Assembly: GCF_001306135.1 (NCBI RefSeq)
Contig: NZ_LGKP01000046.1
Location: forward strand, 62,001-126,000
Length of the DNA stretch: 64,000 nt
DNA from: Herpetosiphon geysericola
Lineage (GTDB): Bacteria; Chloroflexota; Chloroflexia; Chloroflexales; Herpetosiphonaceae
Reading direction: 5' to 3'
How positions within the stretch are numbered: position 1 is the stretch's first letter; every line of letters begins with the position of its first letter. Shown piece after piece: positions 33,338 to 42,733 of this stretch. Position numbers and translations under genes: made by a program. Below the pieces are notes generated by a model. That model searched no databases and was not told the origin of the DNA. It saw nothing but the letters and a program-made list of their open reading frames with translations.

Positions 33338-34597
33338 TTAGCCCTCAAGCTCGTCGGCCAATTCGCGCACAGCACGCTTGGCATACAACCAAACCGTGCC
33401 CAGTTTGGGGGCGGCGATGGTTTTATCGAAGACCATAACCAACAAAAATTGCTTGCCGACATCAAAAATATAAAAATCGTAGATGTCGCCTTCGTGCATA
33501 TACAGGCCGCTGCCAGGATCGTTATGCAGTTGGCGGGTATAATCGACCATCGTCGAAAAGCTGGTGGCCAACAAGGGCAAAAATGGCGGCAATGGCAGCG
33601 AGGTGTGGCCTTCTTCAACCAACGGAACGCCCCAGCGGTCGGTCAAAATTGTTGATTGAGCACCGAGCTGCACCCCGAGATCTTTGAGTTTGGCTACCAA
33701 GGGAGCCAAAGTTTCAGCAGTCAAGACCAACGAACCACCGCTGCGCAACTTCGAGCCAAACACATCATCAGCATTGCTCGCTGGTGGTGGCGTTTGCTGA
33801 GCTGGCGGTGGCGTTTGCTGGGTTGGGGCAGCAGGGCGCGCCGGAGTTGTTGCTGGCCGTGCAGGAGTTGCCGCAGGCCGCGTTGGTTGTTGGGCGGTAG
33901 GCCGTGGGCTAACTGGTGGTGGCGCTGAGCGCGTCGCTGGCGCTGGGCGCGCACTAACAGGCGGTGGCGCAGTCCGCGAGCGCTGAGGTGGTGCAGTTGG
34001 GCGTGGGCTAACAGGTGGCGGTCCTTTACTGATGCTGGCTGGCGCTGGGGCTGGCGTAGTTGTCCGCACTACAGGAGTTGGCGCTTTGGAAACTGGCGGT
34101 GGGCCACCCATTTTGGCAGGCGCAGGCGCTTTAGAAACGCTTGGCGGTGGCGCAAAGCGCGACGGTGCTTGAGGCTGTGGTTCTGGCTCTGGCTCTGGTT
34201 CGTAGACTGGTTCAGGCTCGACCGGACGCGGTGGTGGCGCTGCTTGCAGCGCTTCATCTAAAGCATCAAGCACCAAAACTGCCGTTAAATTGCGGTCAAT
34301 AAACCGAAATACGCCGCGCTGGGCTGCTTGCTCAGCAACCTCTGGGTTGGCCGAACGAGCGACCAGAATCACCCGCGTGTCGGGCGCAAAATTTGGCACA
34401 AGATCTGCCAAATCCAAGCCGCTAAACCCGGGCAAATCATAATCGGCAATCAAGACATCGGGCGCAATTTGTTGCAATTCCCACAATGCCTCGTTGGACG
34501 ATTGCAGCATCGAAAGCTCAATTTCGCCTGTGACAGCCGTACTCAGCGATTGAAGCACCGTATTATCACCAGCTACCACAAAGACCCTGTAGCCCAT
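33338..34597 (-). CDS. REC domain - Pro-rich linker - Roadblock/LC7-like domain
   Basis: 419 aa. The receiver domain (1-120) includes YRVFVVAGDNTVLQSL and LIADYDLPGFSG with the likely phosphoacceptor. About 170 residues of Pro/Ala repeats (APPPVSPRPTAPP style) follow. The last 130 residues begin around GSLVLTAETLAPLVAKLKDL and resemble a Roadblock/LC7 (MglB-like) fold, usually a small-GTPase partner. The start at MGYRVFVV has AGGAG five bases upstream. Its 3' neighbour is the FIST gene, its 5' neighbour a hybrid kinase. It may link phosphorelay to a motility or polarity GTPase. Confidence 0.8.
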   Translation of the reverse strand: MGYRVFVVAGDNTVLQSLSTAVTGEIELSMLQSSNEALWELQQIAPDVLIADYDLPGFSGLDLADLVPNFAPDTRVILVARSANPEVAEQAAQRGVFRFIDRNLTAVLVLDALDEALQAAPPPRPVEPEPVYEPEPEPEPQPQAPSRFAPPPSVSKAPAPAKMGGPPPVSKAPTPVVRTTTPAPAPASISKGPPPVSPRPTAPPQRSRTAPPPVSARPAPATRSAPPPVSPRPTAQQPTRPAATPARPATTPARPAAPTQQTPPPAQQTPPPASNADDVFGSKLRSGGSLVLTAETLAPLVAKLKDLGVQLGAQSTILTDRWGVPLVEEGHTSLPLPPFLPLLATSFSTMVDYTRQLHNDPGSGLYMHEGDIYDFYIFDVGKQFLLVMVFDKTIAAPKLGTVWLYAKRAVRELADELEG

Positions 34598-34617
34598 ACA
34601 AACTCCTACTTGTGAGG

Positions 34618-36246
34618 CTAAAGCCCCCGCTGTGGCAGTGCAACCGTGAACGTACTGCCGCGACCTTCTTCGCTTTGAACCCAAACATGACCATTATGCA
34701 ATGCAACCAAGCCTTGCACAAGGGCTAAACCTACCCCAGTACCCCCATACTCACGGGTGAGTGATTGGGCTACTTGGTAAAACCGATCGAAAATCCGTTG
34801 CAACTGCGATTCAGGAATCCCAATGCCCGAATCGCTGATGCTCACAAACACCCATGGCCCAGGTTGTAGCGTGCCTTTGAAATAGGTGTGTTCATAGGGC
34901 ACAGCTTGCACCGTCTCGCACCATGCTCGCAGCGTAATCATGCCCTCTGCTGGGGTAAATTTCATGGCGTTTGAGAGCAAACTCATCAACACCAAGGCAA
35001 TTTTGGCCCGATCTGCATACAAGGTGCAAAGTGCATCGGGCGGCGTGGCCAATGAGATCGTTTGGGCTTTCTTTTGGGCCAGGCCTTGCATTTGCTCGAT
35101 AACTTCATACAGCAATTCATCAAGCACAATTGGCTCAACCTGCAACTCGGTTTGGCGCGTATCCAAACGCCGCAGGTGGGTCATATCGTCGATAATTTCC
35201 TTCATGCGCTGAGCGCTCTCGACCAAACGATCAAGATAGGTGCGAATTGGCTGCTCGCTGCGTTCTTGAATCACGATGCCATAGCCAAGCACCACCGCTA
35301 GCGGCGTGCGCAACTCATGCGAGGTGATCGAAATAAACTCGCTTTTCAGCCGATCAAGCTCTTGCAAACGCCCGTTGGCCTCTTGTACCCGCGTAAAAAG
35401 CTGGGCATTATTCAAGGCAGAGGCTGCTTGATTCAGCAACAGCATCATGCCTTCGATCTGAGCGCTCGGCAAGGCTTCAGTATAATCAAATAAAGCGCTG
35501 CCGATCATCGCCCCGCCAACCCGCAAGGGAAACGTAATGACGTTATGTTCAGTATTGGCTAAATTGAGTGTGGTTTGAATTGGCTGTTGCTGGTGATAGG
35601 TTTCTTGCAATAACTGCCAACCAACTTCATTCAATTGGGGATGAGTGGCATTACCCATCAGCAACCGTGGTGCTTCCTCAGGCTGTTGCAACAAGAAATA
35701 GCCAAATTGACAGCCAATTTCGCTATTGGTAACCCGCACAATCTCGCCGCACAATTCACTCAGCGAAAGCGTGCGATTAAAGGCACTGCTTAATTCGAGT
35801 TGATGCACAATTGCTTCAAGCTTGACCTTTTGCAACACCGTTGCTCGTTGATGCAACACTTGGGCAACGCTCAAGCGCATTTCTTCAATCTCAAAGGGCT
35901 TGCTCAGATAGCTGGTTACGCCCTGTTGCACCGCCTCGCGCAGCGTTTCCAAGGTAGTTTGGCCAGTCATGATAATCACAGCCAAGCCTGGATTTAACGC
36001 CCGAGCCTGCCGAGCCAACTCTAGGCCGCTCATCTCAGGCATTTTAATATCGGTCAACAACAAATCGAACCCTTGATGGCGCATATAATCAAGCGCGACC
36101 AAGCCCGACGTTGTATCAACAACTTGATAGCCGACATTGCGCAGCGCTTTCGAGCAATAGCGGCAAATCGTCGTATCATCATCGACAACAAGAATAGTCG
36201 GCGCGCGACTATACTCAGAGGCTTCGTTGGGTTGGCGTTCGGTCAT
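34618..36246 (-). CDS. Receiver-GAF-histidine kinase
   Basis: 542 aa, soluble. N-terminal receiver: ILVVDDDTTI, LLLTDIKMPEMSG and LSKPFEIEEM. A GAF domain (about 165-290) follows. The kinase core has SEFISITSHELRTPLAVVLG (H-box), SNAMKFTPAEG (N), DSGIGIPESQ (G1) and YGGTGVGLALVQG (G2). It can both receive and pass phosphate. The REC-LC7 gene starts 21 bases downstream of its stop, so these form an operon. ATG at 36246 or TTG at 36252 could serve as start. Confidence 0.93.
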   Translation of the reverse strand: MTERQPNEASEYSRAPTILVVDDDTTICRYCSKALRNVGYQVVDTTSGLVALDYMRHQGFDLLLTDIKMPEMSGLELARQARALNPGLAVIIMTGQTTLETLREAVQQGVTSYLSKPFEIEEMRLSVAQVLHQRATVLQKVKLEAIVHQLELSSAFNRTLSLSELCGEIVRVTNSEIGCQFGYFLLQQPEEAPRLLMGNATHPQLNEVGWQLLQETYHQQQPIQTTLNLANTEHNVITFPLRVGGAMIGSALFDYTEALPSAQIEGMMLLLNQAASALNNAQLFTRVQEANGRLQELDRLKSEFISITSHELRTPLAVVLGYGIVIQERSEQPIRTYLDRLVESAQRMKEIIDDMTHLRRLDTRQTELQVEPIVLDELLYEVIEQMQGLAQKKAQTISLATPPDALCTLYADRAKIALVLMSLLSNAMKFTPAEGMITLRAWCETVQAVPYEHTYFKGTLQPGPWVFVSISDSGIGIPESQLQRIFDRFYQVAQSLTREYGGTGVGLALVQGLVALHNGHVWVQSEEGRGSTFTVALPQRGL

Positions 36247-36284
36247 GGCCAACTACACTCCTCGATCAACCTAGCTTGGTAGGA

Positions 36285-37436
36285 TCAGGGTGACAGGGGT
36301 TCAAGTGCTGCTGCCGGTAGCAGCGTTTGCTTCCCATCACTAAGGGTTATTTCAACGACATGCGAACGAACACCAGAGGGCAAGAGTTGGGGTAGGGCTG
36401 GGAAACTGCGCACAGTGCCAACCGTCCCGCGATGGGGTCCAGCTACAATACGGGCTGGGCTGCCAACCGCTAAACTTGCTTTAATGACGGCTGCTTGCTC
36501 AATATTGCGAACCCGCGAGAGTGGAATCACCACCCGTGGGCGGCGTTGAGGGCTACGCAGTTGGGTTACGCCTTCGATCAAGGCTTCTTGTTGATCATAT
36601 AACGATAGCGTTTTGAACAACGCTTCGTTCATCGGATGCACCCCAAAACCTTCAGTGATCATCAAGGTCAGGCCGGGATCACGATTGTAGGGCGGGGCTG
36701 GCAAGCGCCATGTATTATAGCCTGTGCGCCATGCATCAAAACCATCATCGCCAAGGAAATCACGCAATTCGTGTTCTTCGATGCCACCAACAATCACGCC
36801 GCGCACTTGCTCATCGATTGCTCTACGCAAGGCTGCCGCCGTAATGCTCGCGCCGCCAATCAAAATTGCATAGGCCGAACGCGCATCGATCGAGCTAATA
36901 TCAACTTGCTCTTTAGGGTCAGTCACCAACAAGCGCAGCACCCCAAAACGCTCGCCGCCAAGGCCAAAAATGCCTTGTACATACGAGGCTGGCGTTTCGA
37001 TAATTACCGTGCGCGAATCAGGCACTTCCATCACAATCCCGCGAACTTGAGCTTTAAGTTCGATTGGCAGGGGATTAGGGGTGAGGGTGACATAGCCTGT
37101 GCTGCGATCAATCGTTGTTATTGTACCAGCAACCGGAGCTACCACGCTAGCGCCAGCAATTAATCCAGCCCGCGCCAGCACTTCACCCTTGGCGACTTTA
37201 TTGCCCTCTTCTTTTTTCATTTTCGAATAAACTTGGGTCGGCAATACACCAAGATCGCGCGCAATATTAATAATTTGTGGATCAAGAGGGTATTGCGCTC
37301 TCAATACGATATCATCTGGCTCCACCCGACTGCCAACCCGCACCAGCACTTCTCCTTCAACTGGCAGTTGGCGTTCGATGCGTGCAACCGTATGCATGAC
37401 GACCGGGGCAGCACCATCAGGGTAGTAGTGCGTCAT
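36285..37436 (-). CDS. Hypothetical protein with biotinyl/lipoyl-like and KOW-like segments
   Basis: 383 aa, soluble. The N-terminus (about 20-130) has KVAKGEVLARAGLIAGASVV and APVAGTITTIDRSTGYVTL, reminiscent of barrel-sandwich hybrid folds. The middle carries AYAILIGGASITAAALRRAI and an RGVIVGGIEEHEL Rossmann-like strand. The last 60 residues include SPARIVAGPHRGTVGTVRSF, a KOW-like turn. Overall function not recognised. It sits upstream of the signalling cluster on the same strand. Confidence 0.65.
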   Translation of the reverse strand: MTHYYPDGAAPVVMHTVARIERQLPVEGEVLVRVGSRVEPDDIVLRAQYPLDPQIINIARDLGVLPTQVYSKMKKEEGNKVAKGEVLARAGLIAGASVVAPVAGTITTIDRSTGYVTLTPNPLPIELKAQVRGIVMEVPDSRTVIIETPASYVQGIFGLGGERFGVLRLLVTDPKEQVDISSIDARSAYAILIGGASITAAALRRAIDEQVRGVIVGGIEEHELRDFLGDDGFDAWRTGYNTWRLPAPPYNRDPGLTLMITEGFGVHPMNEALFKTLSLYDQQEALIEGVTQLRSPQRRPRVVIPLSRVRNIEQAAVIKASLAVGSPARIVAGPHRGTVGTVRSFPALPQLLPSGVRSHVVEITLSDGKQTLLPAAALEPLSP

Positions 37437-37765
37437 TGGTTGGGTCTCCTACAGGGCAGTGGCAACAGGCTGCATTATAGCATAGCCCGGCCCGCTCTAT
37501 ATAGTGGTTTTTTGGGCCATAGCAAGCCCGAATTCGGTGTGTTCCCTCACCTCAACCCCGCTCCCGACCGACGGGCGAGGGGCTTTCCAACAAGGGTATT
37601 TGGTGATATCCTCGAACGAGGATAATCCTTCAATCGTCCTTTAGGGGGTGCAGGGGAATGAAAACCCCCTGCGTTTCCCTCCAGGGGAGGGACGGAAGGG
37701 TGGCGAATCTTAATTGAATCGGATAGACCTATCAATTCTTAATAACGAAGGTTGTAACGGTTGAA
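37437..37765. other. Intergenic region with two kinds of G/C-rich repeat
   Basis: About 330 bases without a gene. It contains a CCCTCACCTCAACCCC...GGCGAGGGG type hairpin element (about 37544-37585), related to the terminator near 24.6 kb, and one copy of a longer REP-like element (37641-37703) listed separately. No supported coding frame. Confidence 0.75.
37641..37703 (-). repeat. REP-like element, copy 1
   Basis: On the minus strand it reads CCACCCTTCCGTCCC, then a GGAGGGAAACGCAGGGGG, a TTTTCAT loop and CCCCTGCACCCCC. The internal hairpin GCAGGGG/CCCCTGC is shared with copies at 51.3, 51.5 and 53.3 kb. Confidence 0.85.
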
Positions 37766-39739
37766 TTAGCGACTATTCAGCTCGACGCTACAGCGCAGCA
37801 ATTCGGCCACGCTCCAAGCCTGCCATGGACAGCCACGCGGTGTAATCGGCGTGTCGCCATCGAAAATTTCGCTCACCGAGCCAATGCCAGCATCGCGGAG
37901 GTGATCGGCGAACGGTTGCAAGTAGCTCCGCGCTTGCTCGACCCCATACACTTTGCTCACCGCACTAATAAATGGGCCAATCAGCCAGCCCCAAGTAATG
38001 CCTTGATGATACGAAGCATCACGGGTTTTCAAATCGCCGCCATAAAGGCCAAGATAGTGTGGATCGTGGGGAGCCAACGAGCGCAGCCCATATGATGTCA
38101 GCAGATGGCGCGCACAACTATCCACCACCGCTTTGGCCTTGGCATCGTCAAGCGGCGAGTGCGCAACCGAAACCGCGAATAGTTGATTAGGCCGCAAGGC
38201 AGGGTCAGCGCCATGGGGGCCGTCGATCACATCGTAGAGATAGCCGTGTTCTGCCGACCAAAAGCGTTGGTAGCCAATCGCCACATGTTCAGCAGCCAGC
38301 CGAAAGCGCTCAACATCGTGATCATAGCCCAATAAGGTGGCAAATTCGCCTAAAGTGCGCAAGGCGCTATACCACAAGGCGTTAATTTCAACTGCTTTGC
38401 CTTCGCGCGGCGTAACCACCCAATCCTCAAACTTAGCATCCATCCATGTTAATTGCACATTGGGTTCGCCAGCAGTCAGCAGATAATCATCGGCCACTTT
38501 GATCGAGTAGCGCGTGCCGCGTTCATGCCAATCAATAATCTCAACCAGTTTGGGGTATAAATCGGCAACCAATTGAATATCGCCAGTTGCTTGATAGACT
38601 GTGCGTAACGCTTGAAAAAACCAAAGCGTGGCATCGACAGTGTTGTATTCTGGCTCAGCGCCAACATCAGGAAAGCGGTTGGGCAACATGCCTTGGCTCA
38701 AAAAATGGCTCCACGTGCGCAATACATCAGCAGCCAAATTGGCCCGCCCAGTTGCCATCAACAAGCCAGGCAAAGCAATCATCGTATCGCGGCCCCAATC
38801 GCTGAACCATGGATATCCAGCAATCACGCTCCAGCCTTGCCATGTGCTGCCATCGGGCAATTGCACCGCCCGCCGCACCATAAATTGATCGGCTGCATAC
38901 ACCAGTTGCTTAATAAAATCGGGCGCTTTTTGCAAGAGCCGCGCTTGCTCCAATAATGCTGCTTGGCGAGCTTGCTCACGTGCCAATGCCGTCAGGCCAT
39001 CGGTGCTTGGCTCGGCCTCGGTCGAAAATACCAAGGTTAGGCTTTGGCCTGGTTGCAAGCTTGCACTAAATTCGCCAGCTTGCACCAAACGCGCTGTATC
39101 GGGATAGCCACGTTCTAACTCTTCACGATAGTAAATTTCTTCGACCCAGCTTGCTGGCTCGCTTTGCCAGGTTGCTTGGTCGCAGATCATGCGCACCTTG
39201 GTTCCAGCAGGAGTCGTCATCAACACGCCATTGGCTAATTCGCTAAAACGTGGCTGCCAATCGGCCTGAACTGTTGTATCGTGGTGATCGCGCTCGGTCA
39301 GCAAAGGCCGCAAGCAGAGGTTAATCTGGTCGTTGCCCCGCTCATGGGTCAACAGCACATAGGTTGTATTGGCGCCATCTTCCATCCAAATGCGTTGGCT
39401 AAGCACTGCTTCGGCCAAACCATAGCGCGCAGTTGGAATCGTGCCATCCAAGTGCCAGGTTTCAAGGTTGCGATAGCCCTCGCTTAATCGGCCATCGCTA
39501 TATTCAAAGCTGCTTAATGCGTAGGTTTCGCTGCCATATTGCGCGCTTGCTTGCAAGCCACCAACCAACAAGGTTCGGCCTAGGGGCGGCTCTAAGGCGG
39601 CAATCAACAAGCCATGGTATTTACGAATTGGCGCATTTGCCAACAGCGAACCCATGGCATAGGCTCCAGCACCATTGGTCACAATCCACTCGCGGCGCAA
39701 GGCGGCAGCCGGATGCCCAAGAATTTCACGTCCAAACAT
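37766..39739 (-). CDS. Glycogen debranching enzyme (amylo-alpha-1,6-glucosidase, GDE type)
   Basis: 657 aa. The N-terminal beta domain begins REWIVTNGAGAYAMGSLL with RKYHGLL, characteristic of bacterial/archaeal GDE. The C-terminal (alpha/alpha)6 barrel has WFSDWGRDTMIALPGLLMAT, FRDVG-like FPDVGAEPEYNTVDATLW and HQGITWGWLIGPF. It hydrolyses alpha-1,6 branches of glycogen. With the GH13 enzyme at 24.6 kb this indicates glycogen turnover. A single gene bounded by repeat-rich DNA on its 3' side. Confidence 0.92.
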   Translation of the reverse strand: MFGREILGHPAAALRREWIVTNGAGAYAMGSLLANAPIRKYHGLLIAALEPPLGRTLLVGGLQASAQYGSETYALSSFEYSDGRLSEGYRNLETWHLDGTIPTARYGLAEAVLSQRIWMEDGANTTYVLLTHERGNDQINLCLRPLLTERDHHDTTVQADWQPRFSELANGVLMTTPAGTKVRMICDQATWQSEPASWVEEIYYREELERGYPDTARLVQAGEFSASLQPGQSLTLVFSTEAEPSTDGLTALAREQARQAALLEQARLLQKAPDFIKQLVYAADQFMVRRAVQLPDGSTWQGWSVIAGYPWFSDWGRDTMIALPGLLMATGRANLAADVLRTWSHFLSQGMLPNRFPDVGAEPEYNTVDATLWFFQALRTVYQATGDIQLVADLYPKLVEIIDWHERGTRYSIKVADDYLLTAGEPNVQLTWMDAKFEDWVVTPREGKAVEINALWYSALRTLGEFATLLGYDHDVERFRLAAEHVAIGYQRFWSAEHGYLYDVIDGPHGADPALRPNQLFAVSVAHSPLDDAKAKAVVDSCARHLLTSYGLRSLAPHDPHYLGLYGGDLKTRDASYHQGITWGWLIGPFISAVSKVYGVEQARSYLQPFADHLRDAGIGSVSEIFDGDTPITPRGCPWQAWSVAELLRCSVELNSR

Positions 39740-39778
39740 AGTGTTATGTCCTGCTAAAATGGTCGGCTTTGGCTGCGA

Positions 39779-40243
39779 TTATAGCAGAGCAGCCGGCTCA
39801 ATTTGAATTTGCTCAGCACGATAGATTAAGCGTGCTCGCGCTCCATAACTGATCGTTGCAATCCATGGCAGCACTAATTCCAGCATCCTCGGCGATTGAA
39901 AATGTTGGATTTTGGTCGCTGGATGCGGATAATAAATGTAGCCAGCATAGCGTTGGGCTTGCCACAGTAGCTGACAATGAATAAATGAAAAATCTTCTGG
40001 CGGGTGTAAATCAGTCCAGCGTAGTGCGCGAAAGGTATAATCTGCTTGCAACAGCCGCCATTGGGCTGGCTGAATATCAAGATTAATCGTTGCCAAATAC
40101 AAGCCCGTTAGATCAAGCCCCAAAGCGGCAAAATAGGGCTGTTGCATGGCAATTGTGCCCGCTGGATACGGCGAATCGCTGGCGTGGCCTGAAGCCACGC
40201 CATGGCCACGAATAACGGTTCCATCAACCAATGCTTGCGTCAT
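39779..40243 (-). CDS. Hypothetical protein, possibly RibK (DUF120)-like barrel
   Basis: 154 aa. GTVIRGHGVASGHASDSPYP, then LDLTGLYLATINLDI and, near the end, MLELVLPWIATISYGARARL. The order G.GxAS, T/L-x-N-LD and a C-terminal ELVLP strand is reminiscent of the archaeal CTP-dependent riboflavin kinase barrel, but catalytic residues cannot be confirmed by eye. It lies just upstream of the debranching gene on the same strand. Treat as unknown. Confidence 0.55.
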   Translation of the reverse strand: MTQALVDGTVIRGHGVASGHASDSPYPAGTIAMQQPYFAALGLDLTGLYLATINLDIQPAQWRLLQADYTFRALRWTDLHPPEDFSFIHCQLLWQAQRYAGYIYYPHPATKIQHFQSPRMLELVLPWIATISYGARARLIYRAEQIQIEPAALL

Positions 40244-40299
40244 AGCTCCACCATTCGCTGAATTGCCAGCTAAGTGTAAAACAAAACCTCAGGAATACA

Positions 40300-40327
40300 A
40301 ACAGCACCATGGATTCATGGTGCTGTT
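40300..40327. terminator. Hairpin between DUF120-like and VOC genes
   Basis: Perfect 12-bp stem AACAGCACCATG/CATGGTGCTGTT with a 4-base loop, downstream of the minus-strand VOC gene. No clear T-run. Confidence 0.65.
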
Positions 40328-40351
40328 GTAAAGCAAACTATTTGCTAAGCG

Positions 40352-40765
40352 TTATTGGGGTGGGGCAGCGTTCATGTCCATATTAAAGAATTCCCAAATA
40401 TGGCCATCGAAATCTTGAATGCTGCGACTGTACATCGCACCCATTTCAATTGGCTCGCTGAAACTGGTAGCCCCAAGCGAAAGCGCCTTGTCATACATTT
40501 GGTCAACAGCTTCGCGGCTGTCCATGGTCAACGACACCAGCACTTCAGTTGCGCTGCGGGCATCGCTAATCGCAGCATTTTTTGGAATAAATTCTTTGAA
40601 CTTGGGATGAGTCAGCAGCATCACATAAATTGTTTCGCTAATCACAATGCTGGCAGCAGTTTCATCACTAAATTGCAAATCTTGTTCGTAGCCGAGGCCT
40701 TTGAAAAATTCAATTGATTTGGGGAGGTCTTGCACTGCGAGATTAATAAACACTTGAGTATTCAC
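40352..40765 (-). CDS. VOC-superfamily protein (PhnB/glyoxalase-like)
   Basis: About 137 aa from a GTG codon with AGGAGTGACGAC just upstream; a longer frame begins 19 codons earlier but would overlap the HhH gene. TQVFINLAVQDLPKSIEFFK and the terminal YSRSIQDFDGHIWEFFNMD define the VOC fold, and the end carries the usual metal-binding Glu. Similar proteins are often annotated as lactoylglutathione-lyase-like; the substrate is unknown. Confidence 0.88.
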   Translation of the reverse strand: MNTQVFINLAVQDLPKSIEFFKGLGYEQDLQFSDETAASIVISETIYVMLLTHPKFKEFIPKNAAISDARSATEVLVSLTMDSREAVDQMYDKALSLGATSFSEPIEMGAMYSRSIQDFDGHIWEFFNMDMNAAPPQ

Positions 40766-40793
40766 GTCGTCACTCCTTACATTCAACACAAAC

Positions 40794-41021
40794 TCAATCC
40801 TGCGTATTTGTTTCATCAGCAAAGGTTAGGCCCTTGGCAGCCAACGCTTCGCGCAACTGCCGGATGCCTTTTGGCCCCATGCCATGCAGTTTGCCAAGCT
40901 CAAGAGTGGTCACCTGGGTTAGCTGGGCCAAACTCGTGTAGCCAGCATGCAGCAAGGCTCTATAGGCAGGGCGGCTTAGTTTAGGCGGAAAATCAGCGCT
41001 CGGTTGCTCAGCTGCGTTCAT
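40794..41021 (-). CDS. Small helix-hairpin-helix protein
   Basis: 75 aa. LSRPAYRALLHAGYTSLAQL followed by LGKLHGMGPKGIRQLREALA is a helix-hairpin-helix pair, as in the RNA polymerase alpha C-terminal domain and related DNA-binding modules. It probably binds DNA without sequence preference or acts as an adaptor. The gene lies 28 bases upstream of the VOC gene and is likely co-transcribed with it. Confidence 0.78.
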   Translation of the reverse strand: MNAAEQPSADFPPKLSRPAYRALLHAGYTSLAQLTQVTTLELGKLHGMGPKGIRQLREALAAKGLTFADETNTQD

Positions 41022-41175
41022 CGGCCAAGTTCCTCTATCACCAATAAAACAAATGTTCTATTTCAGTATACACGTTTACTTCAAAAAGTCAAGTAGCAAT
41101 TTCACAAAAACAAGCGAATATTGGTGCTCAATGTGGCTATACTAGCAATTGATTCTTGCGAGGAGTGTATGCAGT

Positions 41176-42654
41176 ATGATCAAGCCATTATTGGTAAGTG
41201 CTGATAGCCAGCCCCTTTATCAACAACTTTACCAACATGTGCGCCAAGCGATTTTAAACGGCGAGCTTAAGCGCGGCATGCAATTGCCTTCCAGCCGCAG
41301 CCTCGCTAGCCAACTTAGCCTTTCGCGCAATACCGTGCTGAATGCCTACGAGCAACTAATTGCCGAAGGGTATCTTGAAAGTTATAGCGGCCAAGGCACA
41401 TTTGTAGCGCGCAATCTGCCTGAGCTTGATCTGCCAACGTTGCAATCATCCAACCAAGCAAATCCCAGCCAAGCCCAACATCGCTTAGCTGACCATGCCT
41501 TAGACCAAATTTACGCGCCCCAAATGACCAACAATGCAACCAGCGCGCACTTAATTGGCCAACCGCTCAGCTCGGGCATTCCAGCAATCGCCGATTTTCC
41601 CAGCGGCTTATGGCAACGGTTGCAACATCAACAAATTCGTCATTTAGGCAAGGCCAGCTTAGGCTATCAAGCTGCGAAGGGCTATGCACCGTTACGCGAG
41701 GCAATCGCCAAGCACATCGGATTAACCCGCCAAGTGCAATGCAGCCCAGAGCAAATTTTGATTACAAATGGGGCGCAGGCAGCGCTCAATCTAGCCATTC
41801 ATGGCTTACTCAACGCGGGCGAACAGGTTTGGATGGAAGATCCTGGCTATTTGGGTGTGCGTGGGGTCTTGTTGGGGGCTGGGGCCAGCATCGTGCCAGT
41901 GCCAGTCGATCACGAGGGCTTGCAGGTGGCCAGCGGCATTGCGCTCGCGCCCCATGCCCGCTTGGTGTATGTCACGCCCTCACATCAATTTCCGCTTGGC
42001 AGCACGCTGAGCCTTAGCCGTAGATTGCAACTTTTGGAATGGGCCGCCCAGCAGCAAGCCTATATTCTTGAAGATGATTATGATAGCGAATATCGCTACG
42101 CTGGCCGCCCAATTGCCTCGCTGTATAGCCTTGATCAAGCAGAGCGGGTGCTCTACGTTGGCACCTTCAGCAAAGTGCTATTTCCTGCTTTGCGAATTGG
42201 CTACCTAGTTGTGCCGCCAAATTTGGTTGAGCCGTTCACGCTGTTGCGGCGCTTGGCCGATGTGCATACGCCATTAATTAATCAAGCAACCTTAGCCGAA
42301 TTTATCAATGCAGGCCATTTCAGCCGCCATCTTCATCGCATGTGCCAACTCTATGCTCAGCGCCGCGATTATATGCTGCAATTGCTGCGCGAACTTGGCT
42401 TAGAAGTCAATGCGCCGCCTGCGGGAATGTATTGCACGGCGTGGCTCCCAGCGGGTATTGATGCTCAAATGGTAACCAGCTTAGCGGCACAGCGCGGCCT
42501 CTTGATCGAGAATGTCAACCATTTTGCGTTGCGGCCACTCAGTCGCCAAGGAATTTTGCTTGGCTATGCAGGCTTTAGCCCAGAGCTTATGCGGGCTGGA
42601 ATCGAGCAGCTTGGACAGATTTTACAGCAACTCCAAACTGGTACCATTAACTGA
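41176..42654 (+). CDS. MocR-type regulator (GntR HTH plus aminotransferase domain)
   Basis: 492 aa. Winged HTH of GntR type at the N-terminus: PLYQQLYQHVRQAILNGELK, then LPSSRSLASQLSLSRNTVLN. The rest is a class I aminotransferase-like domain with ILEDDYDSEYRY and the PLP lysine in VGTFSKVLFPALRIGY. These proteins sense PLP or amino compounds. The start at MIKPLLVS is preferred (GAGGAG upstream). An AhpD-like gene follows at 42.7 kb in the same direction and is a likely target. Confidence 0.92.
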   Translation: MIKPLLVSADSQPLYQQLYQHVRQAILNGELKRGMQLPSSRSLASQLSLSRNTVLNAYEQLIAEGYLESYSGQGTFVARNLPELDLPTLQSSNQANPSQAQHRLADHALDQIYAPQMTNNATSAHLIGQPLSSGIPAIADFPSGLWQRLQHQQIRHLGKASLGYQAAKGYAPLREAIAKHIGLTRQVQCSPEQILITNGAQAALNLAIHGLLNAGEQVWMEDPGYLGVRGVLLGAGASIVPVPVDHEGLQVASGIALAPHARLVYVTPSHQFPLGSTLSLSRRLQLLEWAAQQQAYILEDDYDSEYRYAGRPIASLYSLDQAERVLYVGTFSKVLFPALRIGYLVVPPNLVEPFTLLRRLADVHTPLINQATLAEFINAGHFSRHLHRMCQLYAQRRDYMLQLLRELGLEVNAPPAGMYCTAWLPAGIDAQMVTSLAAQRGLLIENVNHFALRPLSRQGILLGYAGFSPELMRAGIEQLGQILQQLQTGTIN

Positions 42655-42733
42655 TCAAAAATTGGCACTGGTAGCAACCACAGCGCTTGCTAGAATACAG
42701 CTATCGAATTTCTTTTGTGTGAGGTTTCTAGCA

